Assembly (NCBI RefSeq): GCF_947648125.1
Contig: NZ_CANSMR010000001.1
Coordinates: 62,001 to 126,000, forward strand
DNA from: an uncultured Bradyrhizobium sp.
GTDB lineage: Bacteria > Pseudomonadota > Alphaproteobacteria > Rhizobiales > Xanthobacteraceae
DNA length: 64,000 bases
Direction: 5' to 3'
Shown one piece after another: positions 42,932 through 51,639 of the stretch (the first letter of the stretch is position 1; each line of letters starts with the position of its first letter). The position numbers and the translations under genes are program-made. The notes beneath the pieces were generated by a model. The model made no database searches. It saw only the letters and a list, made by a program, of their open reading frames with translations, and was not told the DNA's origin.

Positions 42932-44239
42932 ATGGAACGACACGTTACGCCGCCGAGCCCTGGCGACGAGTCTCACGGCAAGTCGGGACACACACGTCAA
43001 GCGATCCTCATGGCGGCGGCAAAGCTGTTTAAGGAGGACGGATACAACGCCACGACCATGCGGCGGATCGCCGATGCCGCAAGTCTGGAAGCCGGCAGCA
43101 TTTACTACCACTTCAAGTCAAAGGATCATATCCTGCATGAGGTCCTCGATATTGGCGTCCGACAGCTATACGATGAAGTAAAAATAGTTGTTGAACAGGC
43201 CAGAACGCAGGGAACTTCATTTCGGCAAACCTTCATCCGGCTTGTCGACACCCATCTAAATTTTCTCTTGACCAGAAGCGACTTTACCTCGGCCAACATC
43301 AGGAATTACCCCATTCTAACGGCGAAACGCCGCATGCCCCATCGGCGTTTGCGAGAAGGCTATGCGGAACTTTGGAGAACTTTCTTGCAGCAGGCCCAAG
43401 ACGCCGGCAATCTGCGTAAGGACATCTCGGTTATCCTGGTTAGCCGATTCATCCTCGGCGCCATGAACTGGACGGCGGAATGGTACAATACTGCGCGATA
43501 TCCGGTCGAGGTGCTGTCCGAACGCATGTCAAAGCTGTTGCTTGATGGCATGTGCGACAAGAGCATAACCGTTGCCGATCTCACGGTCGAGTCCTTCGGT
43601 ATCTTGACGGATGCGCGTGGAGAAGGTGGCAAGGCCGAGCGGACCCGGTATGCAATTCTGAGCGCCGCCGCCCGGATATTGCGAGAAAGCGGGTACAACG
43701 CAGCAACCATGCGTCGTGTGGCTTTGGAAGCGGGCCTCGAGGCCGGCAGCGTTTACTATCATTTCCGCTCCAAGACAGAAATCCTCGACGAAGTTCTGGA
43801 CATGGGCCTGCGTGATCTCTTGAAGGGCGTCAGCCATGCGATCGCCAGTTGGCCGAACAAAGAAGACCATCGAAACCGGATCGCGATCGCGATCGCGGCG
43901 CATATGGCGTATCTGTTCCGTGACAGCGCGTTCACGTCCGCCAACATCCGTATCTATGGAATGCTGTCAGAGAAGATGCGCTCGCGCCATCGGCCGATTC
44001 GGCACAAATACGCTACAGTTTGGGACCAGATGTTACGCGACGCGCAGAGGGCTGGGACATTGCGCTCGGACCTCAAGGTGGTTCCGCTGCGGCAATTTGT
44101 ACTGGGGGCATTGAATTGGACGATCGAATGGTTCGATCCCGGAAAGGGCGGCCAACGCGGATACTACACGCTTTCAGCCTTCACGGAGCTGCTCATCAAA
44201 ATGCTTCTGAACGGCATTTCGGCCACGGCTCAGCCTTGA
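42932..44239 (+). CDS. Tandem TetR/AcrR regulator: two complete TetR units in one chain
   Basis: A 435-aa protein, about twice the usual TetR length. Unit 1 has its helix-turn-helix at about 20-66 (GYNATTMRRIADAASLEAG, then SIYYHFKSK). Unit 2 repeats it at about 238-284 (GYNAATMRRVALEAGLEAG, then SVYYHFRSK). Each is followed by a matching ligand/dimer domain (FTSANIRNYPIL and FTSANIRIYGML; FILGAMNWTAEWY and FVLGALNWTIEWF). The linker is about residues 210-235. The chain looks like a duplicated and fused TetR that could fold as a single-chain dimer. It is convergent with the operon it probably represses. Confidence 0.88.
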   Translation: MERHVTPPSPGDESHGKSGHTRQAILMAAAKLFKEDGYNATTMRRIADAASLEAGSIYYHFKSKDHILHEVLDIGVRQLYDEVKIVVEQARTQGTSFRQTFIRLVDTHLNFLLTRSDFTSANIRNYPILTAKRRMPHRRLREGYAELWRTFLQQAQDAGNLRKDISVILVSRFILGAMNWTAEWYNTARYPVEVLSERMSKLLLDGMCDKSITVADLTVESFGILTDARGEGGKAERTRYAILSAAARILRESGYNAATMRRVALEAGLEAGSVYYHFRSKTEILDEVLDMGLRDLLKGVSHAIASWPNKEDHRNRIAIAIAAHMAYLFRDSAFTSANIRIYGMLSEKMRSRHRPIRHKYATVWDQMLRDAQRAGTLRSDLKVVPLRQFVLGALNWTIEWFDPGKGGQRGYYTLSAFTELLIKMLLNGISATAQP

Positions 44240-44271
44240 AGGTTACATAGTCGCTGCCCGAGGAGCGGGGC

Positions 44272-44673
44272 TTAGACCACCAGAAAATGGTGCAACCCTT
44301 CGGCCACGGGGCGGGAATCATCATCCTGCCAAGAGACCGTCCGCACGCTCGCCATGCGCTTGCCCTTCCGCGTCACGGTCGCCCTCACTATCAGCGGACC
44401 CTTGACCGCCGGGCGCAGATAATCGATCGTTAGATTGATCGGTTTAGGCGGCTGCCCATCTCGACCACTTTTTGCGGTGATCGCGGCGACCGCTTCCATG
44501 AGACTCGCGATGATCCCGCCATGGTAGTGTTCCATGATCGGATTGCCGATCAGCCGGTCGGCGAACGGCATTGTTGCGATTGCGTGCGTGTCATCGAACT
44601 CGGTAACCTTGAGATCGAGAAACCGGAAGAACGGGATCTTTCTGAACTGCAGGGTTATAGTTTCCGGCGTCAT
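44272..44673 (-). CDS. PaaI-type acyl-CoA thioesterase
   Basis: A 133-aa hot-dog thioesterase. HYHGGIIASLMEAVAAI (about 49-65) is the catalytic HGG motif with the following acidic residue, and INLTIDYLRPAVKGPLIVRA is the typical central strand. It hydrolyses acyl-CoAs, possibly freeing CoA from dead-end products. It overlaps the next thioesterase gene by 4 nt and is the last gene of the minus-strand operon. Confidence 0.87.
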   Translation of the reverse strand: MTPETITLQFRKIPFFRFLDLKVTEFDDTHAIATMPFADRLIGNPIMEHYHGGIIASLMEAVAAITAKSGRDGQPPKPINLTIDYLRPAVKGPLIVRATVTRKGKRMASVRTVSWQDDDSRPVAEGLHHFLVV

Positions 44674-45155
44674 TTGGAGGTTCTGCTCCGGGTCATCGCA
44701 TCGAGAAGGCTTCTCTCACCCCGCATGAGCGCGAAGCTCGCGGTGCCACGGGCCACTTCGGCCCGGTTCGGCTCGTCGAACCAGACCGTACCTGAATTGA
44801 AGGCGATATGGCGGGTCTGCCGGTAGCATTCGGCGCGCACCATGACGTCCGCTCGCGATCTGGCCGGCCGCAGATAATCGACGCGAAGGTCGAGTGTCGC
44901 CATGCTGCTGATCCTGTCGATCGCTACCAAATTCGCGAGCCCGAATACGCTATCGAGAAGGGCGGTCAGCACCCCGCCATGCAGCAGACTCTCGTCCTCA
45001 TCAGCACAGAAAGAGGGATTGAAGGGCATCCTCACCAGAACGCCATCGGTCGCGACCTTTTCGATCTTCAGGTTCATCTCGGTGATCAGACCATGCCCGC
45101 GATGATTCCACATCCTAGCGATCTGATCGAGTTTCTTCGGGTCTGGGAGGGTCAT
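44670..45155 (-). CDS. Second PaaI-type thioesterase
   Basis: A 161-aa hot-dog protein with LLHGGVLTALLDSVFGLA and the strand TLDLRVDYLRPARSRADVMV. I choose ATG 45155 (MTLPDPKKLDQIARMWN). The same frame stays open further upstream, but that part encodes debris of the crotonase pseudogene, so a longer call would be a false fusion. It is a paralogue of the 133-aa thioesterase that it overlaps. Confidence 0.82.
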   Translation of the reverse strand: MTLPDPKKLDQIARMWNHRGHGLITEMNLKIEKVATDGVLVRMPFNPSFCADEDESLLHGGVLTALLDSVFGLANLVAIDRISSMATLDLRVDYLRPARSRADVMVRAECYRQTRHIAFNSGTVWFDEPNRAEVARGTASFALMRGERSLLDAMTRSRTSK

Positions 45156-45171
45156 CTGCAGCGTCGATCCG

Positions 45172-45736
45172 TCAGAGGTTAGAAAACAACGACTTTCGTT
45201 TGTCGAAGAATGCGGCAACGCTTCGTGGTGTTCTTTGGTCTGGTCCATCAGCGCCTGATAGCCGGCGGCGATGCTCCAGGAAATCCGGCAGGTCCATGCG
45301 CTCGGCATTGGTGCATTAGCTGCTTGGGGACGCGCACCACGAGGGACGGCTTGGCGGCGATCACTGCAGCGCGCTCCTGCGCCCGCGCCCACGGCCGGGC
45401 CATTGACGGCCGCGATCGTGTGAAGATCGAGATTGCAGAGCGCGAGCGGTATCCGCGGAACGCCGGTGATGTAGCTGTCCACCGAAGCCAGCAAACCTTT
45501 GCGGAACACGCTTTCGGGGTCGGCCATCTCCTTGATGTCGCCGGCGCAAAAGGCCGGGTCGGCGCCGGTGAAAGGATCATGCCGCTGACCTCGGGATTGC
45601 GCTGCTCCTGGTCGAATGCGCCGAGCAGCCCCGCGATCATCTCATTGCCGGTGACGGGCTTCAGCCTGTCGGGGTCGTTGCGCGCCACTGTCGCGATGCG
45701 GTCGGCAATGTTCAGAACCACGATAGGTTCACTCAT
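45172..45736 (-). pseudogene. Enoyl-CoA hydratase pseudogene
   Basis: The start is intact (MSEPIVVLNIADRIATVARN) and overlaps the SDR stop by 8 nt, as in a living operon. Near 45560 the frame shifts to MADPESVFRKGLLASVDSYI and HTIAAVNGPAVGAGA. A further shift and an internal loss lead to a C-terminal piece (GYQALMDQTKEHHEAL, then AAFFDKRKSLFSNL) ending at 45172. Only about 565 bp remain of some 780. The oxyanion segment is disrupted, so no activity is expected. The pathway would then depend on another crotonase. Confidence 0.8.
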
Positions 45737-46586
45737 TCTTTCCGTCTCCCCGCACTCGCTTCTCGAACATGTCAGGATGGATCATGTCGCGAGCATCGTG
45801 ACCCATGTGTAGGGTTTCTCCTCCGTCCACATAGACGTCTTCGCCGGTGATGAACCCACCGACCTTGGAGGCAAGAAAGATGATCGTGGCCGCAACGTCT
45901 TCGGCCGCGCCGATGCGGTTCAGCACTGACCGGTTCAGTTCATGCCACCTCTGCGGCGGTATCGGGTAGCGGCCGAGCGCCTCGGTCTTGATCGTGCCGG
46001 GGGCCACGCAGTTGAGCCTGATTCCGTATTCGCCCCATTCGGCGGCGAGCGTCTTCATCAAGCCGGTGACACCTGCGCGCGCGGCAACGGTATGGGCAAA
46101 GCCCGTCAACGCCGTGCGGGTCGAGATCGCAGTTACGAACACGATCGAGCCGCCATTCTCGAACATGAAGTGATCGGCCGCGGCGCGTGTCATTTGCCAC
46201 GAGCCAATCAGATTGTTGCGGATGACCGCCTCGAATCCCTTGTTGGTGATGTCGCGGGCGGCTGCGATATACTGGCCGCCGGCGTTGTTCACAAGCACGT
46301 CGAGCCGGCCATAGTGATCCCTGATCTTCAGCATTGCCGCTTCGACACTCTCCTCGTTGCGGGTGTCGCCCGGCACGACCAAGGCTTCACCGCCGATGGC
46401 GCGGATCATCGCGGCGGTTTCCTGAAGCGGCTCCTCACGACGGGCGAAAAGAGCCAGCCTGGCTCCGCAGGAGGCCATTTCAAGCGCAGTGGCGCGGCCC
46501 ATGCCGGAGCCCGAGCCGGTCACGAGAGCCACCTGCCCCGACATGAGGTCGGGGGCGAAACGGCGCTGCACTTGTTCCTGTGCCAT
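45729..46586 (-). CDS. SDR family oxidoreductase lacking the Tyr/Lys pair
   Basis: A 285-aa SDR with TGSGSGMG, NNAGGQ and a C-terminal TGEDVYVDGG. At the YxxxK position it has HTVAARAG, so both Tyr and Lys are replaced (Thr and Arg). Dienoyl-CoA and trans-2-enoyl-CoA reductase relatives of the SDR family also lack this Tyr, so an enoyl-CoA or dienoyl-CoA reductase is a better guess than an alcohol dehydrogenase. ATG 46586 (MAQEQVQRRFAPD) is chosen over a longer frame without homology. Confidence 0.83.
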   Translation of the reverse strand: MAQEQVQRRFAPDLMSGQVALVTGSGSGMGRATALEMASCGARLALFARREEPLQETAAMIRAIGGEALVVPGDTRNEESVEAAMLKIRDHYGRLDVLVNNAGGQYIAAARDITNKGFEAVIRNNLIGSWQMTRAAADHFMFENGGSIVFVTAISTRTALTGFAHTVAARAGVTGLMKTLAAEWGEYGIRLNCVAPGTIKTEALGRYPIPPQRWHELNRSVLNRIGAAEDVAATIIFLASKVGGFITGEDVYVDGGETLHMGHDARDMIHPDMFEKRVRGDGKNE

Positions 46587-46596
46587 ATGCCACGCC

Positions 46597-47796
46597 TCAG
46601 TTCTTAAGAAGTTCGCCGGAGATAATGAGTTTGCGCACTTCCTGCGTACCCGCCCCCACCTCGAGCACGCGCCCCGTCCGGTAAAGGCGGTTGACCTCGG
46701 TGTTACGCATGTATCCCGATCCACCGTGAATCTGCACCGCGCGATCAAGGACGAAGGAGGTTGCCGCCGCCGCCTTGAAGATCGCTGCAGCCGTCAGCTT
46801 GTGAATCTCGCCGCGGCCGCCTTCGCCTTCCTCCAGCCCCTCGCACATCGCGGCGGTATGTAGCGCTAGGCTACGGGCGGCCTCGATCTCGGTATACATC
46901 TCGGCCAGCATCGCCTGGACCATTTGAAAGCTCGCAATCGGCTTGCCGAATTGTTGCCGTGTCTTGGCATAGTCGATCGAGATCTGCAGGGCTCGGCGCG
47001 AGATGCCCGTGGCGTTGAAGCAGACAATGGCTCTTTCAAGGTCCAGCCCCGACATTGTCACTGCCACGCCGCCGTCTGGCTTGCCTACCATGTTCTTCGC
47101 AGGCACCCTGCAATCCTCGAAAACCAACTCGCCAGTTGGCGAGCCGCGGAAGCCCATCTTGTTGAGCTTCTGCGCAACCTTGAAGCCCGGCGTGTCAGTT
47201 TCCACGATGAAGGCGGAAATGCCTTTGGCGCCCTTTTCGGGGGACGTCTTGGCATAGACCAGCACGACGTCGGCGATCGGTCCGTTGGTGATGTAGATCT
47301 TCGACCCGTTCAGGATGTAGTGGTCGCCATCCCCCTTCGCTGTGGTCCGCATCGAGCCAAGCGCGTCGGAGCCGGCACCGGGCTCGGTCAGGCCGAGCGC
47401 GCCGATCATCGTCCCGTTACAAAGGCCCGGCAGATACTTGCGTCGCAAAACGTCATTTGCGTTACGGTAGATATTGTTGACGCAGAGATTGTCGTGCGCG
47501 ACATGGCTAAGCCCGATCGCGGCGGAGGCGTGTGATAATTCCTCGGTGATGACGCAAGCCGAGGTGAAATCCAGCCCCGCCCCGCCATATTCCGGTGAAA
47601 CGTTCAGCCCCAGATAGCCCATTGCGCCGAGTTTCGGAAACACCGATGGCGGCAGATTGTCAGTCTCGTCCATCTGCGCGTTCAGATGATGGAACTCGGA
47701 AAAGAAGAACCTGTGGGCCTGATCGGCCAGCGCCTGCTGCTCTTCTGTCAGATAGTAGGTTCGCGGGCTGGACGAGTTGCGCAATTGTACATTCAT
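46597..47796 (-). CDS. Acyl-CoA dehydrogenase, isovaleryl-CoA dehydrogenase-like (copy 1)
   Basis: A 399-aa enzyme. The catalytic Glu sits at position 254 in SGLDLERA, the same place and motif as Glu254 of isovaleryl-CoA dehydrogenase, while the C-terminal site is GAGTQEVRK without the alternative Glu. The FAD signature is LGLTEPGAGSDALGSMRTTA. It oxidises a short branched acyl-CoA such as isovaleryl- or citronellyl-CoA. It lies 14 bp after a closely similar paralogue; both share long identical stretches (for example GFRGSPTGELVFEDCRVPA). Confidence 0.88.
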   Translation of the reverse strand: MNVQLRNSSSPRTYYLTEEQQALADQAHRFFFSEFHHLNAQMDETDNLPPSVFPKLGAMGYLGLNVSPEYGGAGLDFTSACVITEELSHASAAIGLSHVAHDNLCVNNIYRNANDVLRRKYLPGLCNGTMIGALGLTEPGAGSDALGSMRTTAKGDGDHYILNGSKIYITNGPIADVVLVYAKTSPEKGAKGISAFIVETDTPGFKVAQKLNKMGFRGSPTGELVFEDCRVPAKNMVGKPDGGVAVTMSGLDLERAIVCFNATGISRRALQISIDYAKTRQQFGKPIASFQMVQAMLAEMYTEIEAARSLALHTAAMCEGLEEGEGGRGEIHKLTAAAIFKAAAATSFVLDRAVQIHGGSGYMRNTEVNRLYRTGRVLEVGAGTQEVRKLIISGELLKN

Positions 47797-47810
47797 ATCT
47801 GATGTCCTCC

Positions 47811-49025
47811 TCAGGCGCGCAGCAACTCTTCTGCGATGATGATCTTGCGCACCTCGCTCGTGCCTGCGCCGATCTCCAGAAGCTTGTTTGCTCGGAACAG
47901 GCGGTTGATCTCGGTATCCTGCATGTAACCCGAGCCGCCGTGGATGTGGCAGGCCTCCGTCACGGCCTTGTTGAACGCCTCGCCGGCATACAGGCAGGCC
48001 GCCGCGGTCAGCTTGTGAATCTCGCCGCGCCCGCCGGCGCCCTTGGGCAGGCCGACACAGGCGGCCAACGCCCGGTAGCCGAAGGCGCGGGCGGTCTCGA
48101 CTTCGGTGTAAATCTCGGCAAGCTTCGACTGCATCATTTGGAAACTGGCGATGGGCTTGCCGAATTGTTCGCGGATCTTGGCGTAGTCAAGCGCTAACTC
48201 TAGTGCGCGCTCGGCCATGCCCACGCAGATCGAGGCCACCATCGCGCGTTCCAGATCCAGCCCGCTCATCACCACCGACGTGCCGGTGTTTTCTGCCCCA
48301 ACCATCGCCGAGGCGGGCACTCGGCAGTCCTCGAAGACCAGCTCCCCCGTAGGCGATCCGCGGAAACCCATCTTGTCGAGCTTCTGCGCCACCTTGAAAC
48401 CGGGATTGTCGGTTTCGACGATGAAGGCCGAAATGCCTTTGGCGCCCTTCGACTTGTCGGTCTTGGCATAAACCAGGATGACATCGGCGATCGGGCCATT
48501 GGTGATGTAGATTTTCGATCCGTTGATGACGTAGTCGTCGCCGTCCCGGCGCGCCGTCGTCGCCATCGAACCCAGCGCGTCCGATCCGGCACCAGGCTCG
48601 GTTAGCCCGAGCGCGCCGACCAGTTCACCCTTGCACAGGCCGGGCACATACTTATTGATTTGTTCCTCCGAACCGTTGCGCAGAATATTGTTCAGACACA
48701 GATTGTCATGCGCGCCGTGCGAAAGACCTACCGCCGGGTTCCACTTGGAGATCACCCCGCAGACAAGCGCCTGAGTGAATTCGTTCTGCCCCGAGCCGCC
48801 CAGCTCTTCGGGCGCAGTGATGCCCAGCAGGCCCAACTTCCCCATCTGCTTGAAAAGATCTTGCGGCCACCACTCCTCGGCATCCATCTTCTCTTGAAGC
48901 GGATGCAGCACCTCGCGCGAGACGCGATCGACGTGATTCACGATCTGGCGCTGCTCATCCGTGAGCGAGTAGTTGGCCTTTATGGCCTCGATCGCTGCCA
49001 TTTCCGGTCCGGCTAGGACGTTCAT
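47811..49025 (-). CDS. Acyl-CoA dehydrogenase, isovaleryl-CoA dehydrogenase-like (copy 2)
   Basis: A 404-aa paralogue of the next gene, with the same motif SGLDLERA (Glu259), LGLTEPGAGSDALGSMATTA and GAGTSEVRKIII. The N-terminal third differs most between the copies, which suggests different acyl specificities or a heteromeric enzyme. It is the first gene of the minus-strand operon and lies 44 bp from the candidate operator of the tandem TetR. Confidence 0.88.
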   Translation of the reverse strand: MNVLAGPEMAAIEAIKANYSLTDEQRQIVNHVDRVSREVLHPLQEKMDAEEWWPQDLFKQMGKLGLLGITAPEELGGSGQNEFTQALVCGVISKWNPAVGLSHGAHDNLCLNNILRNGSEEQINKYVPGLCKGELVGALGLTEPGAGSDALGSMATTARRDGDDYVINGSKIYITNGPIADVILVYAKTDKSKGAKGISAFIVETDNPGFKVAQKLDKMGFRGSPTGELVFEDCRVPASAMVGAENTGTSVVMSGLDLERAMVASICVGMAERALELALDYAKIREQFGKPIASFQMMQSKLAEIYTEVETARAFGYRALAACVGLPKGAGGRGEIHKLTAAACLYAGEAFNKAVTEACHIHGGSGYMQDTEINRLFRANKLLEIGAGTSEVRKIIIAEELLRA

Positions 49026-49069
49026 CGTGGCTCCTCCCGGTGAACAAACAGTTTGTGCTATTGACCAAA

Positions 49070-49087
49070 ATCAAACATATGTTAGAA
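49070..49087. promoter_or_regulatory. ATCAAAC-ATAT-GTTAGAA, second tandem-TetR candidate site
   Basis: The right arm GTTAGAA is identical to that of 42869-42886, the left arm differs at two of seven bases and the 4-bp centre is conserved. The site is 44 bp upstream of the isovaleryl-CoA-dehydrogenase-like gene at 49025. An asymmetric site would suit a single-chain TetR with two non-identical binding heads. Confidence 0.6.
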
Positions 49088-49308
49088 AAACTTTCAAGGC
49101 ACTGAAGCTGCGTGTGCCGGTTTGCACCCATGCTCGGCGTGTGCAACGCCAGCAGTCGCCTCAAAACCGGGAACGCCCCGGGGGGGGGGCGATCTTGGGA
49201 TCGGCCTGAGCCCAAATGGGTGGCGCGATAGGGAGGTTGAGATGACGGAGCGAACCGTGCGCATCGGCTGCGCCTCGCAATTTGGGCGCGGCGGGAGTTG
49301 ATTCTCAC

Positions 49309-50544
49309 ATGACCGGAGTAGCGTTCGCGCTTCCCGAGGAGGTAACAGATGTGCGCGACGGTGTACTGCGCTTCGTCGAGGCGCAGGTCGTTCCGCGCAT
49401 CGAAAGCAGTCGTGCGCTGCTGGATGATCAACGGCTTCTGTACGACGAACGCGGCCGGTATTCCGCTGAAGCGCGCGAGCTGATCCGGGAGATCAGGATG
49501 CTCTCGGCGCAGGCGGGCTTTTACACCATGTGCGCACCCGCGGAAATCGGCGGGGGTAATCTCGGTCACCTGGCCTACTATGTGGCCTGGGAGGCGATCT
49601 ATCACCGACTCGGTGGACAGGGCGTCATCATCCCCTGGGTCATCGCTCACTGGGCCTTCGGTCCGAGCCGGCTGTTGACCCAGGCTACGGCGGAGGCCCG
49701 CAAGCGTTGTCTTGCCGACATGATGACCGGCAGAACATCGATGTGCTTCGGCCTCTCCGAGCCGGGCGCCGGCTCGGATGCCAGCATGATCAAGACGCGC
49801 GCCGTCAAAACCGGCACCGGGTGGAAAATCTCGGGCCGGAAGCTTTGGACGACGAATGCGCCGACCGCAGAGTGGTGCATCGTTTTCGCCATCACCGACA
49901 CCGAGAAGGCCGCGCGCAAAGCAGGCGGCATCAGCGCCTTTCTCGTTCCCACCGACACCAAGGGTTTTGTGGTGGAGAGCGTCGTGCGGCTGTTCGGTCA
50001 TGCTGGAGGCCACGAGGGCGCCGTGGTGCTTGAGAATGTAGAAGTCGAGCCTTGGCAGCTCGTCGGCGAGATCGATCAAGGCTTCAAGATCGCCCTGTAT
50101 GGCGTGTCGCTTGGCCGGGTCTACAATTCGGCGCGTGCGGTCGGGCAGGGCCGATGGGCGCTGGAAATGGCGATCGACTATGCGAAGCAGCGCGAGGCGT
50201 TCGGTGCGAAGATCGCCGAGTATCAGGGCATTTCTTTCCCGCTCGCCGAGGCGGCGACGGAACTTCACGCGGCTCATCTCATGGGACTGAACGCGGCGAT
50301 GTTGCTCGACCGCGGTGAGAAGGCATTGAAGGAGCTGTCGATGGCCAAATTTTACTCGGTGCAGGCCGGATTTCGCGCCGTGGACCGCGCTATACAGACT
50401 CACGGTGGCATGGGGCTGACCAACGAGCTCGGCCTCGTCCATGCATGGCAGGATCTTCGTATCGTCAATATTGCAGACGGCACCAATGAAATCTTGGCGC
50501 GCATGATTTCGCAGCGACTACTGGCGGGTGATCTCGACCTGTAA
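49309..50544 (+). CDS. Acyl-CoA dehydrogenase with Asp at the C-terminal active-site position
   Basis: A 411-aa protein with FGLSEPGAGSDASMIKTRA and IQTHGGMGLTNELGL. The C-terminal site reads NIADGTNEIL, so Asp390 stands where Glu is usual. ATG 49309 (MTGVAFALPEEV) is chosen; GGGAG lies 11 bp upstream. It is transcribed away from the minus-strand operon and may share its control region. No operon partner follows; the sequence beyond it is decayed. Confidence 0.85.
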   Translation: MTGVAFALPEEVTDVRDGVLRFVEAQVVPRIESSRALLDDQRLLYDERGRYSAEARELIREIRMLSAQAGFYTMCAPAEIGGGNLGHLAYYVAWEAIYHRLGGQGVIIPWVIAHWAFGPSRLLTQATAEARKRCLADMMTGRTSMCFGLSEPGAGSDASMIKTRAVKTGTGWKISGRKLWTTNAPTAEWCIVFAITDTEKAARKAGGISAFLVPTDTKGFVVESVVRLFGHAGGHEGAVVLENVEVEPWQLVGEIDQGFKIALYGVSLGRVYNSARAVGQGRWALEMAIDYAKQREAFGAKIAEYQGISFPLAEAATELHAAHLMGLNAAMLLDRGEKALKELSMAKFYSVQAGFRAVDRAIQTHGGMGLTNELGLVHAWQDLRIVNIADGTNEILARMISQRLLAGDLDL

Positions 50545-50894
50545 ATGCAGATAGATGGAGCGCTCATGGCGGCCATGTGCGACCCGCGCTCGGCTCCTCC
50601 AGGCAGAGATCTGGGTTGATTTCCGCGCCCTACGCGGTCATCAAACTTGGGCTCTGTATTTATGAAAAAGAACGATGGGGGGCTGGGATGACCTTAACGC
50701 GGCCCGGATCCGCGACCGTGGCTTCGACGAGATTCGGAGTGCGGATCGGCGTGGCTCCCGACGCCGAATGACAGTGGAAGCGGGTAGTATTTGTTCTTTT
50801 GGACTACGCCGGGGCGTTTTTGCATATCTTCTAGTGGGCACTGTCAGTCGTCCAGCCTTGGCTTCATCGTCACCCTTCTAAGCTTGGCGATCCG
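50545..50894. other. Gene-free stretch before the IS remnant
   Basis: No family motif is found in any frame. Lower GC and broken frames indicate decayed DNA between the acyl-CoA dehydrogenase and the mobile-element remnant. Confidence 0.5.
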
Positions 50895-50937
50895 TGTCAC
50901 CCGCGTAGGCGGAGCCTTCGATTCTGTTCCGTTAGTA
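50895..50937. repeat. 43-bp dispersed repeat, copy 2
   Basis: Same orientation and 38 of 43 matches with 10252-10294. It begins TGTCACCCGCGTAGGCGG and lies about 20 bp before the first codons of the transposase remnant. It may be the terminal region of that element. Confidence 0.6.
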
Positions 50938-50956
50938 ACCGGTATGAGATTTCTCG

Positions 50957-51555
50957 GTGCCAACGTTCTGCTGCGGTGTCCAAGACATTCACGGTCTTGT
51001 GCACCCAGCGCCGCTGGTGCCATATGCCGGGAAAGAGCTCGTCGAGTGCCTTCCAGAAGCCGAGCGCGTCGTCGCCGACCGCTATTTTCGGGACGATCTG
51101 CAACCCGCGCTGTTTGACGTCGATCATCGGCCTTACGCGTTCTGCGTCAAAGTCTCCGTTGCCACCACGATCGACCACGCCAAGGGCGGCCAGTTCGTCA
51201 CCCATGTGAAGGCGCAGCCCGGCAATCCCTATGACGGTCACACGCTGGCCAGCGTGATCCTGGACATGGAGGCGCTGACCGGCAACACCATCGCGCGCAT
51301 CCTCGCCGACAAGGGATACCGCGGCCACTACGCGCCGTCTGATCACAAGTTCAGGGTGTTCATCTTCGGCCAGAAGCGAGAGGTGACGCCCAAGATCAAT
51401 CGCGAACTACGCCGCAGGGCCGCCGTCGAACCCGTATCGGCCAGCTCAAGGCCGAGCACCGCATGGACCGCAATTATCTCTGGTTCCCCCAGGGGGACGC
51501 TGCCAACGCCATCCTCGCCGCTGCTGGCTACCACTTCCGCTGCCTCATCCGCTAG
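50957..51555 (+). pseudogene. IS5-type transposase remnant
   Basis: The frame encodes VKVSVATTIDHAKGGQFVTH, PGNPYDGHTLASVILDMEAL and ILADKGYRGHYAP, then FIFGQKREVTPKINRELRRR, the catalytic core seen in IS5-family transposases of rhizobia. After RRAAVEPV the frame shifts (near 51435) and the expected end IGQLKAEHRMDRNYLWFPQG, then AANAILAAAGYHFRCLIR, follows in another frame to a stop near 51555. The N-terminal domain is missing. The element is therefore dead. Confidence 0.8.
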
Positions 51556-51639
51556 CTCAGCCTTTTGCTGGGCCAAATCCTCTCGCCTCTCACTGCCGCA
51601 CTTCAGACCGCTCCAGCCTGAAGCCGGAGTTCTTCACGG

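Noticed and set aside
44670-45527. Apparent 285-aa fusion of a crotonase and a thioesterase
   Set aside because: The N-terminal half is the shifted frame of the crotonase pseudogene running open by chance into the thioesterase; the thioesterase has its own start at 45155.
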